Assembly (NCBI GenBank): GCA_963170055.1 | Contig: CAUJGJ010000188.1 | Span: 1,401,671-1,465,670 of the forward strand | Length of the DNA stretch: 64,000 nucleotides | DNA from: Halisarca cf. caerulea | Lineage: Eukaryota; Porifera; Demospongiae; Chondrillida; Halisarcidae | Direction: 5' to 3' | Shown here: piece after piece, positions 1-11,088 of the stretch | Layout of the letters: each line of letters begins with the position of its first letter | Position numbering within the stretch: position 1 is the stretch's first letter | Position numbers and translations under genes: made by a program | Notes under the pieces: model-generated | The model's database searches: none | Told to the model about the DNA's origin: nothing | What the model saw: only the letters and a program-made list of their open reading frames with translations

Positions 1-316
1 CTCCCGTTTACATGGCATTCAGTGCAAAGGACAACATGGCATTTATTGCTTTCATTTTGTCGTACCTTCAATTGGTAATTGTATTCCGTACAATTATAAT
101 GAAAAGATTCTTTTGATCATACTTTGCAAGATTTACTGATTGTTGTTGTATTGGATTGAGTGTTTGTGAATAGTTGACTGAATGTGAACTGTAAGGTGAA
201 GTTTGTTCATTCTAGTTGCAACAATTCAATCCTGTGCGGCTTTAGTTATTCAGTGAAGTGTTACCTTATACTCCGGTACCGACCATGTGTAATCATTTAC
301 TCCTGTTCCTCCTCAG

Positions 317-520
317 GATGGTCTGAATGCCCTTCACCTTGCTGCCTGTGGTGGGCATTTGGATATTGTTACATACCTCATTCCAAAGTTTGCAGACAGA
401 AGATTTGAGTCTGACAATGATGGTAACACCTGTCTACACTGTGCTGCACTGAAAGGTCATCTGGCAGTAGTGAAGTACCTCATTGGAGAGTGTGGATTTG
501 ACCCTGGTACTGGAAATAAG
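317..520 (+). CDS. Ankyrin gene exon, two repeats (G, copy 0)
   Basis: Internal exon of 204 bp (68 codons, phase 0 at both ends), between acceptor cctcag and donor gtgggc. It encodes two ankyrin repeats. The first reads DGLNALHLAACGGHLDIV and the second starts near residue 35 with DGNTCLHCAA and continues GHLAVVKYLI. The TALH-type turn, the AA..GH helix pair and the xxVVKYLI second helix fit the ankyrin consensus. Ankyrin repeats are protein-binding scaffolds; no other domain of this protein is visible in the window, so its partner and cell location cannot be given. Because the exon is a multiple of three in phase 0, it can be skipped or duplicated without breaking the frame. It is the first recognisable exon of the gene here; upstream exons must lie outside. 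Confidence 0.88.
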
Positions 521-1646
521 GTGGGCTATTGTTTATTGCATGACCCACACATTGTATATCATCTGCAACTTTCCTCTCAATTGTCCCCTCCTGACATTTT
601 GAATACTTCATCTCAAGCCCTTAAGCAGTATAGTCCAACCTCAATTTCATCACACTCTCTTGATTTCATACTCAGTTGTACATCTTGGCTACACTATGAA
701 TACTATTATCACTCCATTAGCGTTTTATACGTATCTGAACACATTTTAATGAAGCTTAGCTGTACAAGGATTTTTGGCTATATCATTGTCAGATAGACCA
801 GATCTCACTGCACTACGTTAAGGTCTTCAATACAAACTTCACCACTCTTTCTCTCTTGAGTTTATGTTAAAGTCCATGCTGCACTAATAAGGCTTCTTTT
901 TTACCCATACCATCAATATTATTGGCACACACACATGCCCTTATCAGTAGCAGAATGTATTATTTGTTGTGTTCAGCATCAAGTCCATTGGAGAAGGTCA
1001 ATACTGCCAACTGATATCGACCTTTTCCTAACACATTATTTTGATTGTTGATGCTGCCTGTACAGAAATGTCGAGTGATTAAAATTCTGTTATGACTGTC
1101 CTGTTTGTGGAGTTTAGTAAGTAGCTAAAATAACCCGGGCCTGCATTTTCCTACACCATTGCAGCCTACCTTCGACATGTTTATGGAACACTAATTGAAT
1201 TCAATTTGGTAGCTTTTAAGTATTATAAGCTGTAACAATATGTTTGATGTACACAATATCAAACCCATATAATCTTTTGAGATCTACTCCAGATGTGTTT
1301 TGATCCAGAATGGACTTTATTTGAATCTGTAGTAATTTCTGTGAGAACATCAAGTGCCTGAGCAAGGTTATAAGTTAGCACTTCTGCAGACTTGCAGCCT
1401 CCACACTTCTATTCTGCTGTTGTGTGGTCATGTAGTATGCAATATACCTCAACAAGGTACAGTAAATTATGAAATAGATATTTCCATTTGAAGGGAATGT
1501 TGTAGTGAAGCTCTTTGACTGGTGCCTCACAACTTTATTACCAAACTTATTAGCATAGAACACATTGAATTTGCAGCTATCTAAATACTTTTAGGATGGT
1601 TACTAGAACCTCAGGCCCATAGCAAGAGGTGCATTGGGTGCGTTCC

Positions 1647-1672
1647 CCCCCCCCCCCCCCCCCCCCCCCCCT
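1647..1672. repeat. Poly-C tract
   Basis: Uninterrupted C run of about 26 bases in the intron after the first two-repeat exon. The same place carries mixed short C runs at about 45217 and 51316 in other copies and almost none in the copy at 38.9 kb, so the length varies between copies. Confidence 0.9.
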
Positions 1673-2337
1673 CCAGGGGAGCAGCTGCCAAGGTTTTATC
1701 CGTGGGCAAACCCTGGGTATGGTTCCCCCCTAAGCCTTAAGGTTCCCTTGAAATTCTATCCTGAGCTATAACACACATGCACAGTTGCAACAGACTGATC
1801 TGTGTATTGTATTCAAAAACAGCTTAAGTGGAATAAAACAGCCTCATTTATCACCTTCTGAGACATAAAAACTACAATATTTCCTGAGGAAGCAAACCCC
1901 CAGACCCCCCTAGCTTAGACCACTATCATTCTGCGTACATATCTGCCCTTTATAACATCACTGTACTTCGCCATAGCCCTTCATCGTTATTCTAAAAGAC
2001 ACCCTGATGTATAAGCTGCATGTGTGAGTGGGGTTTTTAATAACATTGAATGCACATGCTTGCACCACCCTGCCCTGCGTGTGCGTGTGTACATAGTATT
2101 CACAGATGTGTAGGTTCCCCCAAAAATTTGACCCCGGATAAAATCCTGGCTACCATTGTTTCCTGGTTGTCAGGAAATCCCCCTCATCAATCATAAGCCA
2201 CCAGTGTGCCAATTACTGATGCAATTAATCTCAACACTCACTCCAGTTGTCTCCTACATCCACTTGTTCTGCTTGTCTAGCTGCTAGCCCCTACTTTTAC
2301 CCTTTGCGTAGGCGGAAAAAGTTGGGTCTAGCGACTG

Positions 2338-2387
2338 CGGCAGCCCCTAATGTTGTTTTCATTTGGACTTCCGGTATGTAACGCTCG

Positions 2388-2422
<35 letters not shown>

Positions 2423-2677
2423 GGATTTGAAGAAAAGTCTTATAATAGAGAATTTATATAATAGAAATAGAGAAGTATGAATTTATACAGGAATGAGTTA
2501 TAGGAATTGTTTTGAAAACAATTGCCAAATATGGCAATTCTTTTCAAAACAATCGTCCAGTTACAATAAACAGTATGTTCAATGAATGTTCAGCTGTGCA
2601 CTTACACTCCAATGCTTTGCAAGTGATTCGAGTGCGTGGGGCGGCAGCCCCCACGAGTTTTTAACTCGAATTACTTG
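2338..2677. mobile_element. AT-centred MITE, family 4, insertion in copy 0
   Basis: Other modules run from a 'ctagcgactg' segment almost directly into 'ttaacacctc'. Here about 340 bp are interposed. The insertion contains a (TA)n core at 2393-2417 and ends with an inverted repeat built from a C/G-rich stem and ACTCGAA near 2625-2677. A related insertion lies at 4212-4499. No coding capacity is seen; the class is unknown. Confidence 0.6.
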
Positions 2678-2692
2678 TTAACACCTCATTGC

Positions 2693-2743
2693 GACCAATC
2701 AGATTGCATTGCACCGAATCGGTGCAATGCAATCTGATTGGTC
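2693..2743. repeat. 51-bp near-perfect inverted repeat, copy 1 of 5
   Basis: Two 25-base arms (left arm starts GACCAATCAGATTGC, right arm ends CTGATTGGTC) are separated by a single A. The arms pair perfectly in this copy. The same structure occurs at 39600, 45932, 46895 and 51931. Confidence 0.95.
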
Positions 2744-4007
2744 AATCGAAATAAGAGACTGAAAATGGGCATTTATCTTTTCGATCTTTACAGAATGCTT
2801 TACGTTAACTTTGTTCCTTGTTCTCGATTCTACCATTTGAGATGAATGCTCTTCAAGTCATGTGGTATTGTTAGATCCCGAATCTTGGAGCAGCATAGTG
2901 CGATGGCAATGGATCTTGTGGCAGAGATGTTTCTGCGCATCTTCCGACCACCCAAGATCAATCAAGGATTCAATTTGGTAACTTTCAGGTACTATAAACT
3001 GTAACAATATGTTTGCTGTACACAATATTAATCTTAAGCCACCAATGTACATGCCAATTAATGATGCAATTAATCTCAACACTCACTCCAGTTGTCACCT
3101 ACATCCACCTGTTCTGCTTGTCTAGCTACTAGCCCCTACTTTTACCCTTTGCGCCTCAGGTCAATCATAGATTTTGACGTCGACCGTTTTGTATCTGTAA
3201 GTTTAGAATGGCCCTTTCTAACCCTGAAATACTACTGACGTATTCTAGCGGGAAAAAATGTACTATCCCTTGCAAACTGATGGATTAATGAGTTGATAAC
3301 AGTACACGCCTAGCCTTCATTAACCCTTTATTGTGGGACATGCACGGTCACGAAAAACGCGTTGTTGTGGACGGGCCACTATAGTAGCTCAACGTGTGGC
3401 TGTGAGTGATAAGCGAATCTTAGCGAAATTTGTTCTAATTTTGTATGCAGACTCAAATTTGTATGCAGGTTCAAATTTTGTATGTGGTTTGTATGCAATA
3501 TGTGGTGATAAGGGCACATGGTAGAAATTTGAGGGCTGTGGTACACATTACAACGAAGTTACAACTAATAGTAAATAGCATAAAAAGAACTAACACACAA
3601 CATCCGTCATCCGGCCATGTTTTGTTATGCAAGAGTCCTATTCTCCATCTTAATAACTAAATAACTAAAATAACTTATTTTTTTAAATTTAATTCGACTA
3701 TTGATCTAATTAACTACATGTATTGCTGTATGCATATATATGCTAAATATGCTCAATATTACTGACTGTTTTATTACATCATCATTCGCATGGTTGAAAA
3801 AGAAAAAACTCTATAATCCAGCAACCTGCTAATCCAGCTCTTTTTCTCATTTAACAATGGGTGCCGGATTATACAGGATCCACTGTATTTGCCATTTCGT
3901 CAATTTTTAAAGATTAGATGCGGCATCTTGCATTAATATTTTAGCTATGGGATTTAGGAATATGCACACTGTACCCAATCCAACACACCTTTGTCTAGCT
4001 CTATGCC

Positions 4008-4135
4008 CGTCTAGCCCCATGTATGCCTATCCCTATGCCCATCTAGCCCTATGCATGTCTAGCCCTATGTTTGTCTAGCCCTAGCATGTCTAGCCCTATG
4101 TATGTCTATCCCTAATATACCCGTCGAGCCCTGTG
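4008..4135. repeat. tctagccctatg minisatellite (copy 0b)
   Basis: Imperfect tandem array of a 12-17 bp motif around gtctagccctatgtat, including variants such as tatccctatgccc. Equivalent arrays in the other modules have different numbers of units. Confidence 0.85.
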
Positions 4136-4211
4136 TAGCAAACAACCCTACCTTGTTCCAATGTTTTGTGATGATTGACATTAATTTTGTTCATCTCTAC
4201 ATCTTTTTTTT

Positions 4212-4499
4212 GGGCCGCCGGAAGGCGGCCCTATATTGTTTTTACTTTCACCGGAAGTGTCCGGAACGTCCGGAACGATGTCTAGATATATATATATATA
4301 TATATATGTCAACAACATGGCGGACGCAAAGTCGGTACGTAATCTTTCGGCTATATTTCGGTAAAATTCGTTCGTTCGCTTCTGATTTTATCAGCGAAGA
4401 GTCTTTTCGACCAGAAGAGTTCTTCGAAGACGATTTCCAAGCGATTCGAGTTTCCAGGGCCGTGGGCGGCCCACGAGTTTTTTAAACTCGAATCGCTTG
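4212..4499. mobile_element. Family 4 MITE-like insertion in copy 0b
   Basis: In the other modules a T tract is followed directly by ccatttttaaatgg. Here 288 bp separate the two, so the uninterrupted state is known from three paralogous sites. The left end folds on itself (gggccgcc ggaa ggcggccc) and the right end is a larger inverted repeat (AAGCGATTCGAGTTT ... AAACTCGAATCGCTT). A (TA)n core lies at 4286-4308. Related fragments occur at 2338, about 6640-6712 (reversed) and 29740-29815. Confidence 0.7.
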
Positions 4500-4875
4500 T
4501 TCCATTTTTAAATGGTTCATTATTATTTATATGCGCAGACAAATTATCAGACCACCCTTTGAATCTTATCATAAACCCTGCCTCTGGAGAGGCGCCCAAC
4601 CTTTGTGATCTCCTCTCAATCAGTTTCAGTTACTGTAGCTCTTCGTTACCTTTCCTGCCCCATTAAACTAACCCCATTTCATCTCTTGTTCATCAATGAT
4701 ACTTCAACTTCACACATGCAAGCACGCATGCATATACCGAATGTGAACTGTAAGGTGAAGTTTGTTCATTCTAGTTGCAACAATTCAATCTTGTGCGGCT
4801 TTAGTTATTCAGTGAAGTGTAACCTTATACTCCGGTACCGATCATATGTAATCATTTTCTCTTGTTTGTCCTCAG

Positions 4876-4935
4876 GATGGTCTGAATGCCCTTCACCTTG
4901 CTGCCTTTGGTGGGCATTTGGATATTGTTACTTAC
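4876..4935 (+). pseudogene. Truncated ankyrin exon G (copy 0b)
   Basis: The acceptor tcctcag and the first 20 codons are preserved and read DGLNALHLAAFGGHLDIV. The homology then stops near 4930-4935 and sequence matching the downstream intron (gccagtggtgatc... at 40674 and 52586) follows; both parents share a short ttactt microhomology at the join. The reading frame runs into a TGA about 12 codons later. No donor remains, so it cannot act as a normal internal exon. This is a deletion derivative of a two-repeat exon. Confidence 0.85.
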
Positions 4936-5116
4936 TTGTATTCCAGTGGTGATCTGTGCATGCCACAGTCTTGACACCATAGACATACTATAATGGCTAC
5001 ATATAGTACAAAGTGTCTAGGATGCCACCAAAGATTTTTGTATTATATAATAGCGTATGCCCATGATCATGGCTTTTCAGAAATCCCATTCTTGTTCTTC
5101 TGGCTACACCCCTTCC

Positions 5117-5143
5117 AACCCCCCCCCCCCCCCCCCCCCCCCT
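5117..5143. repeat. Poly-C tract
   Basis: Long C run located between ttccaac and tccttgctgg. The same site has C runs of other lengths at 40840, 47711 and 52750, consistent with slippage. Confidence 0.9.
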
Positions 5144-5928
5144 CCTTGCTGGAATGGTACCTTAAAACTGTTCTTTCACTGACTGAACTTAGTCTCTATA
5201 TTTAGCCAGCAACTGTCAGGCACAGTAGTTTCTGGAAATTCAGCAAACTTTTTTGGAATTTTTTAAGTGATTCACTCAGGTTTATCAATTCATTTGATTT
5301 ATGAATCATTCGAACTGATGGCAGTAATGGACAAAGAATCAGAAGATTCAAAACAAGATCATGCGTGACACACAACTTCCGTCATCCATGTTTTGTTATG
5401 CAAGAGTCCTATTGTCCATCTTAATTTGAAAAGCGCCCCCAAACAAAAGCCTGCCTATGGCCTGAACCTCACTATCTTCACAACTTTGATCTGTCATAGT
5501 ACAGTAGTAGGTGTTCTGTCTCATCTACGTAGACACCCTGACTGTTGTTGGTAACAGAATTGGTCGTCTCCATAATAATATTATTCTTATTCTTGCACCT
5601 CTAATCCATGAATAGCCGCATATTGCTTAATAGTGGGATCTCACCAGTACCTGTCCCTCACAAGACATATGTTGTATAGTCCTCTTATCCTGTTAGCACA
5701 GAACAGTTCAATCTAAGGGTATGCATGGTTTGGCATGTGGTGTAGTTCCCTGGGTGTGACAATAGCTAGTAGGGTAACTACTTCTATACTATCTTCTTAC
5801 ATCAGTACTCACCTTCTTCATGTGCATGTATTGTTGGGACTTTTGTTTGTAAGTTGGTAGATCATGAAGTTCTTATCCACCTGAGATCCATTTAGCAACC
5901 CCAACCAGGGCTGCATACAGGATTCGGA

Positions 5929-6200
5929 GTGAGGGGGGGGGGGGGGGGGGGGGGGCAAATTGGGCTTCCTAAAATCTTAGGGGGGGGGGGGGGGGGGGGG
6001 NNNNNNNNNNNNNNNNNNNNNNNNNNNNNNNNNNNNNNNNNNNNNNNNNNNNNNNNNNNNNNNNNNNNNNNNNNNNNNNNNNNNNNNNNNNNNNNNNNNN
6101 NNNNNNNNNNNNNNNNNNNNNNNNNNNNNNNNNNNNNNNNNNNNNNNNNNNNNNNNNNNNNNNNNNNNNNNNNNNNNNNNNNNNNNNNNNNNNNNNNNNN
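5929..6200. other. Poly-G runs abutting an assembly gap of 200 N
   Basis: Two long G runs (about 5934-5955 and 5981-6000) lead straight into N at 6001-6200. The round 200-N length suggests a placeholder of unknown true size; G-homopolymers are a likely cause of the break. Confidence 0.95.
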
Positions 6201-6561
6201 GAACGGCCGATACTTAAACCATAGCGCTTCTGAACCATCGATGCAATATCACCTTGCTTGCAGCCCGGGTTATCTCGTTTGAATTGACAAATGTTCTTTT
6301 TCACAGTAACACTAACAGCGGTTCTAGGCCTTTTGGCTGGTAGTTTAGGTCGTTCTGCCATCTTTCGGATATACCAGGGGCAAATCCATACTATAGCACG
6401 TGGCTGTTCCGTAATTTCCTGTCGGATACGGATAAATCAGGTTCCGGATATTTCGGGTAAATAAGCATACTAGCTATTGTAAGCGTTTCTGTTTCTGTCT
6501 GATGTCATCGGTTAAGGGAGGTTTCCGGATATCTCGAGTTCGGATAAATCAGGGCCCACTG
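6201..6561 (-). pseudogene. pogo/Tigger-like transposase N-terminus and transposon end, cut by gap
   Basis: On the minus strand an ATG at 6359-6361 opens a frame that reads MAERPKLPAKRPRTAV and then a helix-turn-helix with CKQGDIASMVQKRYGLSIGR before entering the N gap. This resembles the CENP-B/pogo-type N-terminal HTH that binds transposon ends. Just outside, at 6540-6561, lies the terminus CAGTGGGCCCTGATTTATCC (read on the minus strand), which ends at ACTG followed by TA, as expected for Tc1/mariner-pogo insertion at TA. The rest of the transposase is hidden in or beyond the gap, so completeness cannot be judged. Confidence 0.7.
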
Positions 6562-6580
6562 TATATATATATATATACAT

Positions 6581-6630
<50 letters not shown>
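6562..6630. repeat. (TA)n/(CA)n microsatellite
   Basis: Mixed TA and CA dinucleotide tract beginning at the pogo element end and running to about 6630; it is followed by a reversed family 4 fragment to about 6712. Confidence 0.9.
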
Positions 6631-6638
<8 letters not shown>

Positions 6639-7036
6639 CTTTACAGACGTTCCGGACACTTCCGGTCAAAGTAAAAACAATATCGGGCCGCCTTCCGACA
6701 GCCCAAAAATGTTAGCCCAACAGCCAGACCTGCATGCATGGTCCCAATAAAGACTATTATGCACCTGTCCAGGCTGATTCCAAATATGTCTCCTTGTTGT
6801 CACATCATGATGAACTGCTTTCAATGTATTGTATGAGAAGAATTGTATCTATCGTAAAACAGATTCAAAATTGTAAAAACATCATGTAGCGAGGCCGTAC
6901 TGGGGAGTTGGAGGTTAACGGTTAACATTAGCTTTTTGCAATATACCTTTAACTTTTACCTGAAAAGAGCTAAAGGTGAAGTGTTAAAATTGTTCCTTTT
7001 TCATGATCCATACTGTAGACTATGCAAATCCAGATA

Positions 7037-7209
7037 CAGTCACACCTGGTTTATCCGACACTGGTTTATCCGAAAACCTCATTTATCCGACACTCTGCTG
7101 TGAATTACCATCACCACTCTGTGTACTATTACCCTGATTTATCCAACACCTGGTTTATCCGACACATTTTATGAGGAACAAACGTGGTCGGATAAACCAG
7201 GGCCCACTG
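7037..7209. mobile_element. Short pogo/mariner-type MITE
   Basis: A 173-bp element flanked by TA. The left end reads CAGTCACACCTGGTTTATCC and the right end, reversed, CAGTGGGCCCTGGTTTATCC. The motif GGTTTATCCGACAC recurs inside. The ends resemble the pogo-like terminus at 6561, so that element or a relative could have mobilised it. Confidence 0.8.
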
Positions 7210-7313
7210 TAATTGTATACTTTTCAAACTGCTGATAACACTTTCAAACAATAATTTCCTCCCTAAAATTATGTTCTTGTTTAATTCATGAACCTTCAGT
7301 GTTTACGTTCAGT

Positions 7314-7793
7314 GCTCACAGGGTGTTTATAAGTGACTTTTCTTGTTCGGATGGGGGCGGTGCTTGGTTTCAGCGTCATCAATTAGTGGCCGGTTTCAAT
7401 GTGTCATTGAGATTTTCAGATGACGTTGGTACTTCACATAACAAGAGGATGGGAAAAGAAGGCGACTTTTGTGACATTGTGCCTATGTATGAGTGAAACG
7501 TCATGAAAATGGTAGATTTGTTGAGGGCGAAGACAAAGTCACTTCACCGGACCTTTAGATCTCTTTTAATCTCACTAAATCCTATTTCTATGGAATCTTA
7601 AGATGTTTTGATTTGTGAAAATCTTTCCAGGCATAGTGTTATAATCAAACAGTTTAAATTTTCGTAGTTTGACCATTTATGCTAAGTTTTAGCCATTTGA
7701 AGGATGAAAAAAAAACAGGTTCTTCAGTTATAACTTCCTTGCAGAAGATTATAACCTATAGCCCGGAATGATTTTTGAATTGTTCACTACTGA
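7314..7793 (-). mobile_element. Family 1 MITE fragment (copy d)
   Basis: Begins CACAGGGTGTTTATAA and follows, in reverse orientation, the right-hand part of the full copies at 19311-20074 and 31967-32726, including the segment that reads gacgttt...cgtca and the motif ataacctatagcccgga near 7750. The homology stops at about 7793, so only one end is present. Confidence 0.75.
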
Positions 7794-8357
7794 TCTGGCG
7801 CAAAGCATAGCTAGTAAGGATGCGAGACCCAGTGAGGGAGGCTGGGACTTCGAAAAGTTAATACTGGACTGCTCGTTTCTCTACAAACAGATCGTCTTTC
7901 AAAGACAGTACAGCTTTTCTGATATCCCAGGAGACTTCCTTTGGCCTGTTGTGAACGCCTGAACTTTCTTTGCCATCCTCTCTGAATTGCCTTCGGATGT
8001 TCTGAAGACTACTGAGGCCACGACTGCAGCGGTACACGGTGTCCTTTCTGGAGAGACTAAGATTCAAGCAGAAGACTGCAACAAACCAACCTATTTTTTT
8101 AGCCACCTCTAATTTATTCAAGGGATAGTATGCAGTAGAAAGTCAGTTATCCAAACTTCAGTTTTCTGAACACTTCAGTTAACCAAACACCCTTTCGAAT
8201 ATGAGTTTCCTCACATTCTCCTCATTTGCGTATGTGTCTGGAAACAAGTCTCTTGTCTTAGGCAGATGTTCATTTGTGTATTAAGGTGTGCACACACTAT
8301 TTTCAACAATATTATGATTATTATTCATAACCAGTTACCTGTGTTCTCTATCTCCAG

Positions 8358-8459
8358 TACAAATGGACTCCAGTCATTGTAGCCGCTCTGGGTGGTCACC
8401 TGGATATTGTCAAATATCTAATTACTGAGAAACAATGCGTTGCATCTGCCTTGACTGAG
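8358..8459 (+). CDS. Ankyrin gene exon, one repeat (A)
   Basis: A 102-bp exon (34 codons, phase 0) between acceptor tctccag and donor gtgagg. It reads YKWTPVIVAALGGHLDIV followed by KYLITEKQCV, a single ankyrin repeat with the conserved GHLDIVKYLI second-helix pattern. It departs from the consensus at the TALH turn (here TPVI). It is unlike the duplicated F and G exons in sequence, so it is an older repeat of the array and not a recent copy. It stands alone between introns of about 3.4 kb (from the truncated exon) and 2.2 kb. Confidence 0.88.
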
Positions 8460-9200
8460 GTGAGGTGGTACATTTCATTGACTATTTGCTGTATTTGATC
8501 AAGAAATTTCAAGAAATTGTGCTTAATGTATAACAGTTAAATATAATAATGCACTAAGCTGGTATTGATACAGCTACTAGTAAAGTAATACTGTATAGGG
8601 ATATTGCAAGTGATGGAGACCTTTTTTTACTTGTTTATGATCTATCTATTTCTATCTTCTATTATGACTGTCCATTCAATATGCATGGGCTTTGTGTCTT
8701 CAGGTGTATCACTTGACAATGTTGGGTAATTTGTGCTCGAGGGTGAGAGCAGTAAATGCGATGGGCGTGTAATAACTGGTTTATCACCAAATAAACAGTC
8801 TGAGAAAATTCGCAGGATCATTTGAAGGCATCTTGGACGAACTGTTATTATTATTATTAAATTATTTAATTTTAGTGTACTGAAACCAATGTATTGCGTA
8901 TTTTGTCTTTTTGCTTGTATATGGACAAGTTGTGCACAACACTCACTTTGCCTTTGAACTCCTATTGTAATGAAACGATAAGTAGATTTGCTGCAAATTC
9001 ACACAAACAGGGACATTTTGGCAGCTTTTGCTGAAGAAAAGTTTAACTTACATACATGTATTTAACTTTATTTGCAAACAGGTTAGCTTTTTGTTTTTGT
9101 GTCTTACACAGCATCAGATTCCGTACTTCATAAAGTATGATAAAATCTTGGGCGTACATGCATGATAGTATACATTGTCAAGGGAAACTCTGTTATGTTA
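8460..9200. other. Intron, nothing recognised
   Basis: AT-rich intronic sequence after the exon ending at 8459. No open frame, terminal repeat or tandem array that I can support. Confidence 0.6.
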
Positions 9201-9213
9201 AATGCATTTATAT

Positions 9214-9245
9214 CCCCCCCCCCCCCCCCCCCCACACACACACAC
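9214..9245. repeat. Poly-C followed by (CA)n
   Basis: C run of about 19 bases followed directly by a short CA repeat. Confidence 0.9.
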
Positions 9246-9379
9246 CTATGTTTTGTTACCATCGAGGCAGGTTCTATGACATGACATCACGTCATGGTGC
9301 GATATGAGTCTTACTTAGCAAGGCCAACAGACCTTTTGTGCAGCCGGTGTGGCCAAGGCTGCACCACTTTTTACTTGCA

Positions 9380-9890
9380 ACATAGATAATAAATTTTATC
9401 GCATGATGATGTCATACATCAAATGCACCGCCTAGGCAGTAATGAATTTACCACCTGGGAATTAACTGCAAGAGACCCAGGGCAGATACAGTACTTGACT
9501 TCAATCATTAAACCTCGATTTATGGTCAAAGGAAGGCTTGTTTAAGTACTTCAGTAATCATCACCTCAACTTTGAAGTTATTTAAAACGAAGAAATACTA
9601 ACGGCTCTCCCGCGAGATGCCTTCGAATCATCATCCTACGAATTTGTCTGAGCATTCATTTCGTGATAAGCCAGTTACTACACACTCATCTCTCCGGAGT
9701 ATTGCATTTACTGCTCTCGCCCTCAGGCACTTCGTGCTCGAGCAATGTAAATGTGATACTCCCTTGAGGGCGTGCAGTAACTTGTACTTATTACATAACC
9801 CAGATTATAGCATGATGACGTCATACATCAAAGACACCGGTATGCTGGTATTTGGGATACTTGCACCACAGTGCAGTATCCCAGTATCCT
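9380..9890. repeat. Intronic block with a repeated GCATGATG motif and hairpin
   Basis: A segment of about 30 bp (GCATGATGAYGTCATACATC plus ACACCG-like end) appears at about 9400 and again at about 9812. Between 9854 and 9882 the sequence GGGATACTTGCAC ... GTGCAGTATCCC forms a hairpin with one bulge. It looks like the remains of a small mobile element, but no clear pair of ends was found. Confidence 0.45.
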
Positions 9891-10623
9891 TTAAATAACT
9901 TTGAAATGTAACTGTGCTCAACCACTAATTTTATTGTGATGTCACTAATTAAAAGTACGTATGGCAGCTGAGTAGCTGCGTTAGTCTGATAATGTAGGTG
10001 AACACCCCCCCCCCTCTGCCCCGCCATAGACTACTTAGAGGTAGAAGTACTTTTAAAATTTGTTTTGTGATTCTGTTCTTAAACAGTTTTTGGATTTTCA
10101 AGCTAAAAGCCTTTACTTGTCTTCCCTTATATGCATGCAGAAATGTTTGGAATCAAATTAATAATTCAATTCTCTGTATATTATTTTTCTCTTCTTTGTC
10201 CTATCTTGTATTCACATGTAGTGTATCTTTGTGCTGAGTGCCTTTGTAGTAGCTTCTAGCTATTGACCTTCCAAATAAAATCCCTGATACATGTTCGTAT
10301 ATTATCATGTAAGTATCTAATTCCCAAAGATATCAAAAATAGATACAATGACCACTGTAGTCACGGCGATAGCTGAAAACTGTATACTCTTTAGAAAACA
10401 GATTGATTCATTTTTGCAGGTATGTTTATGTATCCATGACCATAGTCATCTTTAGTAGAAGTTAGCAGCACAATGTAACATGTGGATTGCATATGTGATT
10501 GTGGTAGTAGTTTATTGCTGATGTGGGGATGATGATGATGTGGAGCAGAGGATCACTAATGGCATGTATACATTCCACAATGTGTGAATTACAGCATCAC
10601 TATTGTCACTTTCTTTTGATTAG

Positions 10624-10722
10624 GATGGTGGGAATATCTTGACTGCTGCAGCAAGAAGTGGAAATGCCATGCTCATCAACTGGATCATGGATGTGTGCCA
10701 AATAGAGCCGGTTGTCACTAAG
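10624..10722 (+). CDS. Ankyrin gene exon, one repeat (B)
   Basis: A 99-bp exon (33 codons, phase 0) after acceptor gattag and before donor gtgagt. It reads DGGNILTAAARSGNAMLI then NWIMDVCQIEPVV. The pattern is that of an ankyrin repeat one residue shorter than the usual 33-34-residue spacing here, with a divergent second helix. It follows the exon at 8358 by a 2.2-kb intron. The next exon is 4.7 kb away because an ISL2EU-type transposon lies in the intron between them. Confidence 0.85.
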
Positions 10723-11088
10723 GTGAGTCTAATGGGGCGTTAGGTATGTTCACACTAGAGACGAATTCAGATTAATCAAGTTGTGTCAACAGCATTTTCT
10801 TGCCAATCCAATTTGGTTCCAGCCCATTTGAATCTGGGCTGGTTAATCTACACTGCATTTCCATTTGAACTTTTCAATTGGCCAATCCACCTTAGAGGAT
10901 TATGTCAATATAGAGGGTATTCTATAATGACGTTAGCACCCACGTGCTCGCAGCATCCGCCATCTTGAGTGGCAAAAGGAGCTATTGAAGTGTATTCTAG
11001 GCGTGTGAACCAAACGACGAAAGGCAGTGGACTTATTGTTTCTGTAGATTTTCTAGCGATCCTGAACTCCGATTTTTGTAGGGAAGCA

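Larger units (their letters stand above)
1..3663 (+). repeat. Partial ankyrin module, copy 0a (exon G and downstream intron)
   Basis: This block matches the modules at 37.2-40.5, 42.7-47.3 and 49.7-52.4 kb in the same order: intron leading into a two-repeat exon, the exon itself, a conserved intron, a poly-C tract (about 1647-1672), a 51-bp inverted repeat and a GC-richer segment. Its one-repeat exon F would lie left of the window. Copy-specific features are the long poly-C and an extra 340-bp insertion at 2338-2677. Read directly by matching sequence between copies; exact boundaries are approximate. Confidence 0.8.
3664..5908 (+). repeat. Rearranged ankyrin module, copy 0b
   Basis: Starts with the same AT-rich lead as 41121 and 48001, then the Tigger-like fragment (about 3790-3885), the tctagccctatg minisatellite and the segment before exon F. 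At about 4735-4741 it jumps straight to the lead of exon G, so the CA tract, exon F and most of the F-G intron are missing. A second jump at about 4935 removes most of exon G and its downstream intron, joining to sequence equivalent to 52580. The tail to 5908 matches 53400-53760 and 62720-63222. Confidence 0.75.

Noticed and set aside
184..408. Conserved frames starting MNCKVKFVHSSCNNS, repeated at 37856, 42888 and 49850
   Set aside because: Conservation is explained by duplication of the intron leading into exon G; they cross the splice acceptor in the wrong frame.
4008..4135. tctagccctatg array considered as telomeric or CRISPR-like
   Set aside because: Unit length and imperfect contiguous repeats fit a minisatellite; there are no spacers and the motif is not telomeric.
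7858..8121. Minus-strand frame containing NRPKEVSWDIRK that hinted at a transposase or HTH protein
   Set aside because: The match is too weak to name a family, and the frame is short with no flanking element ends.
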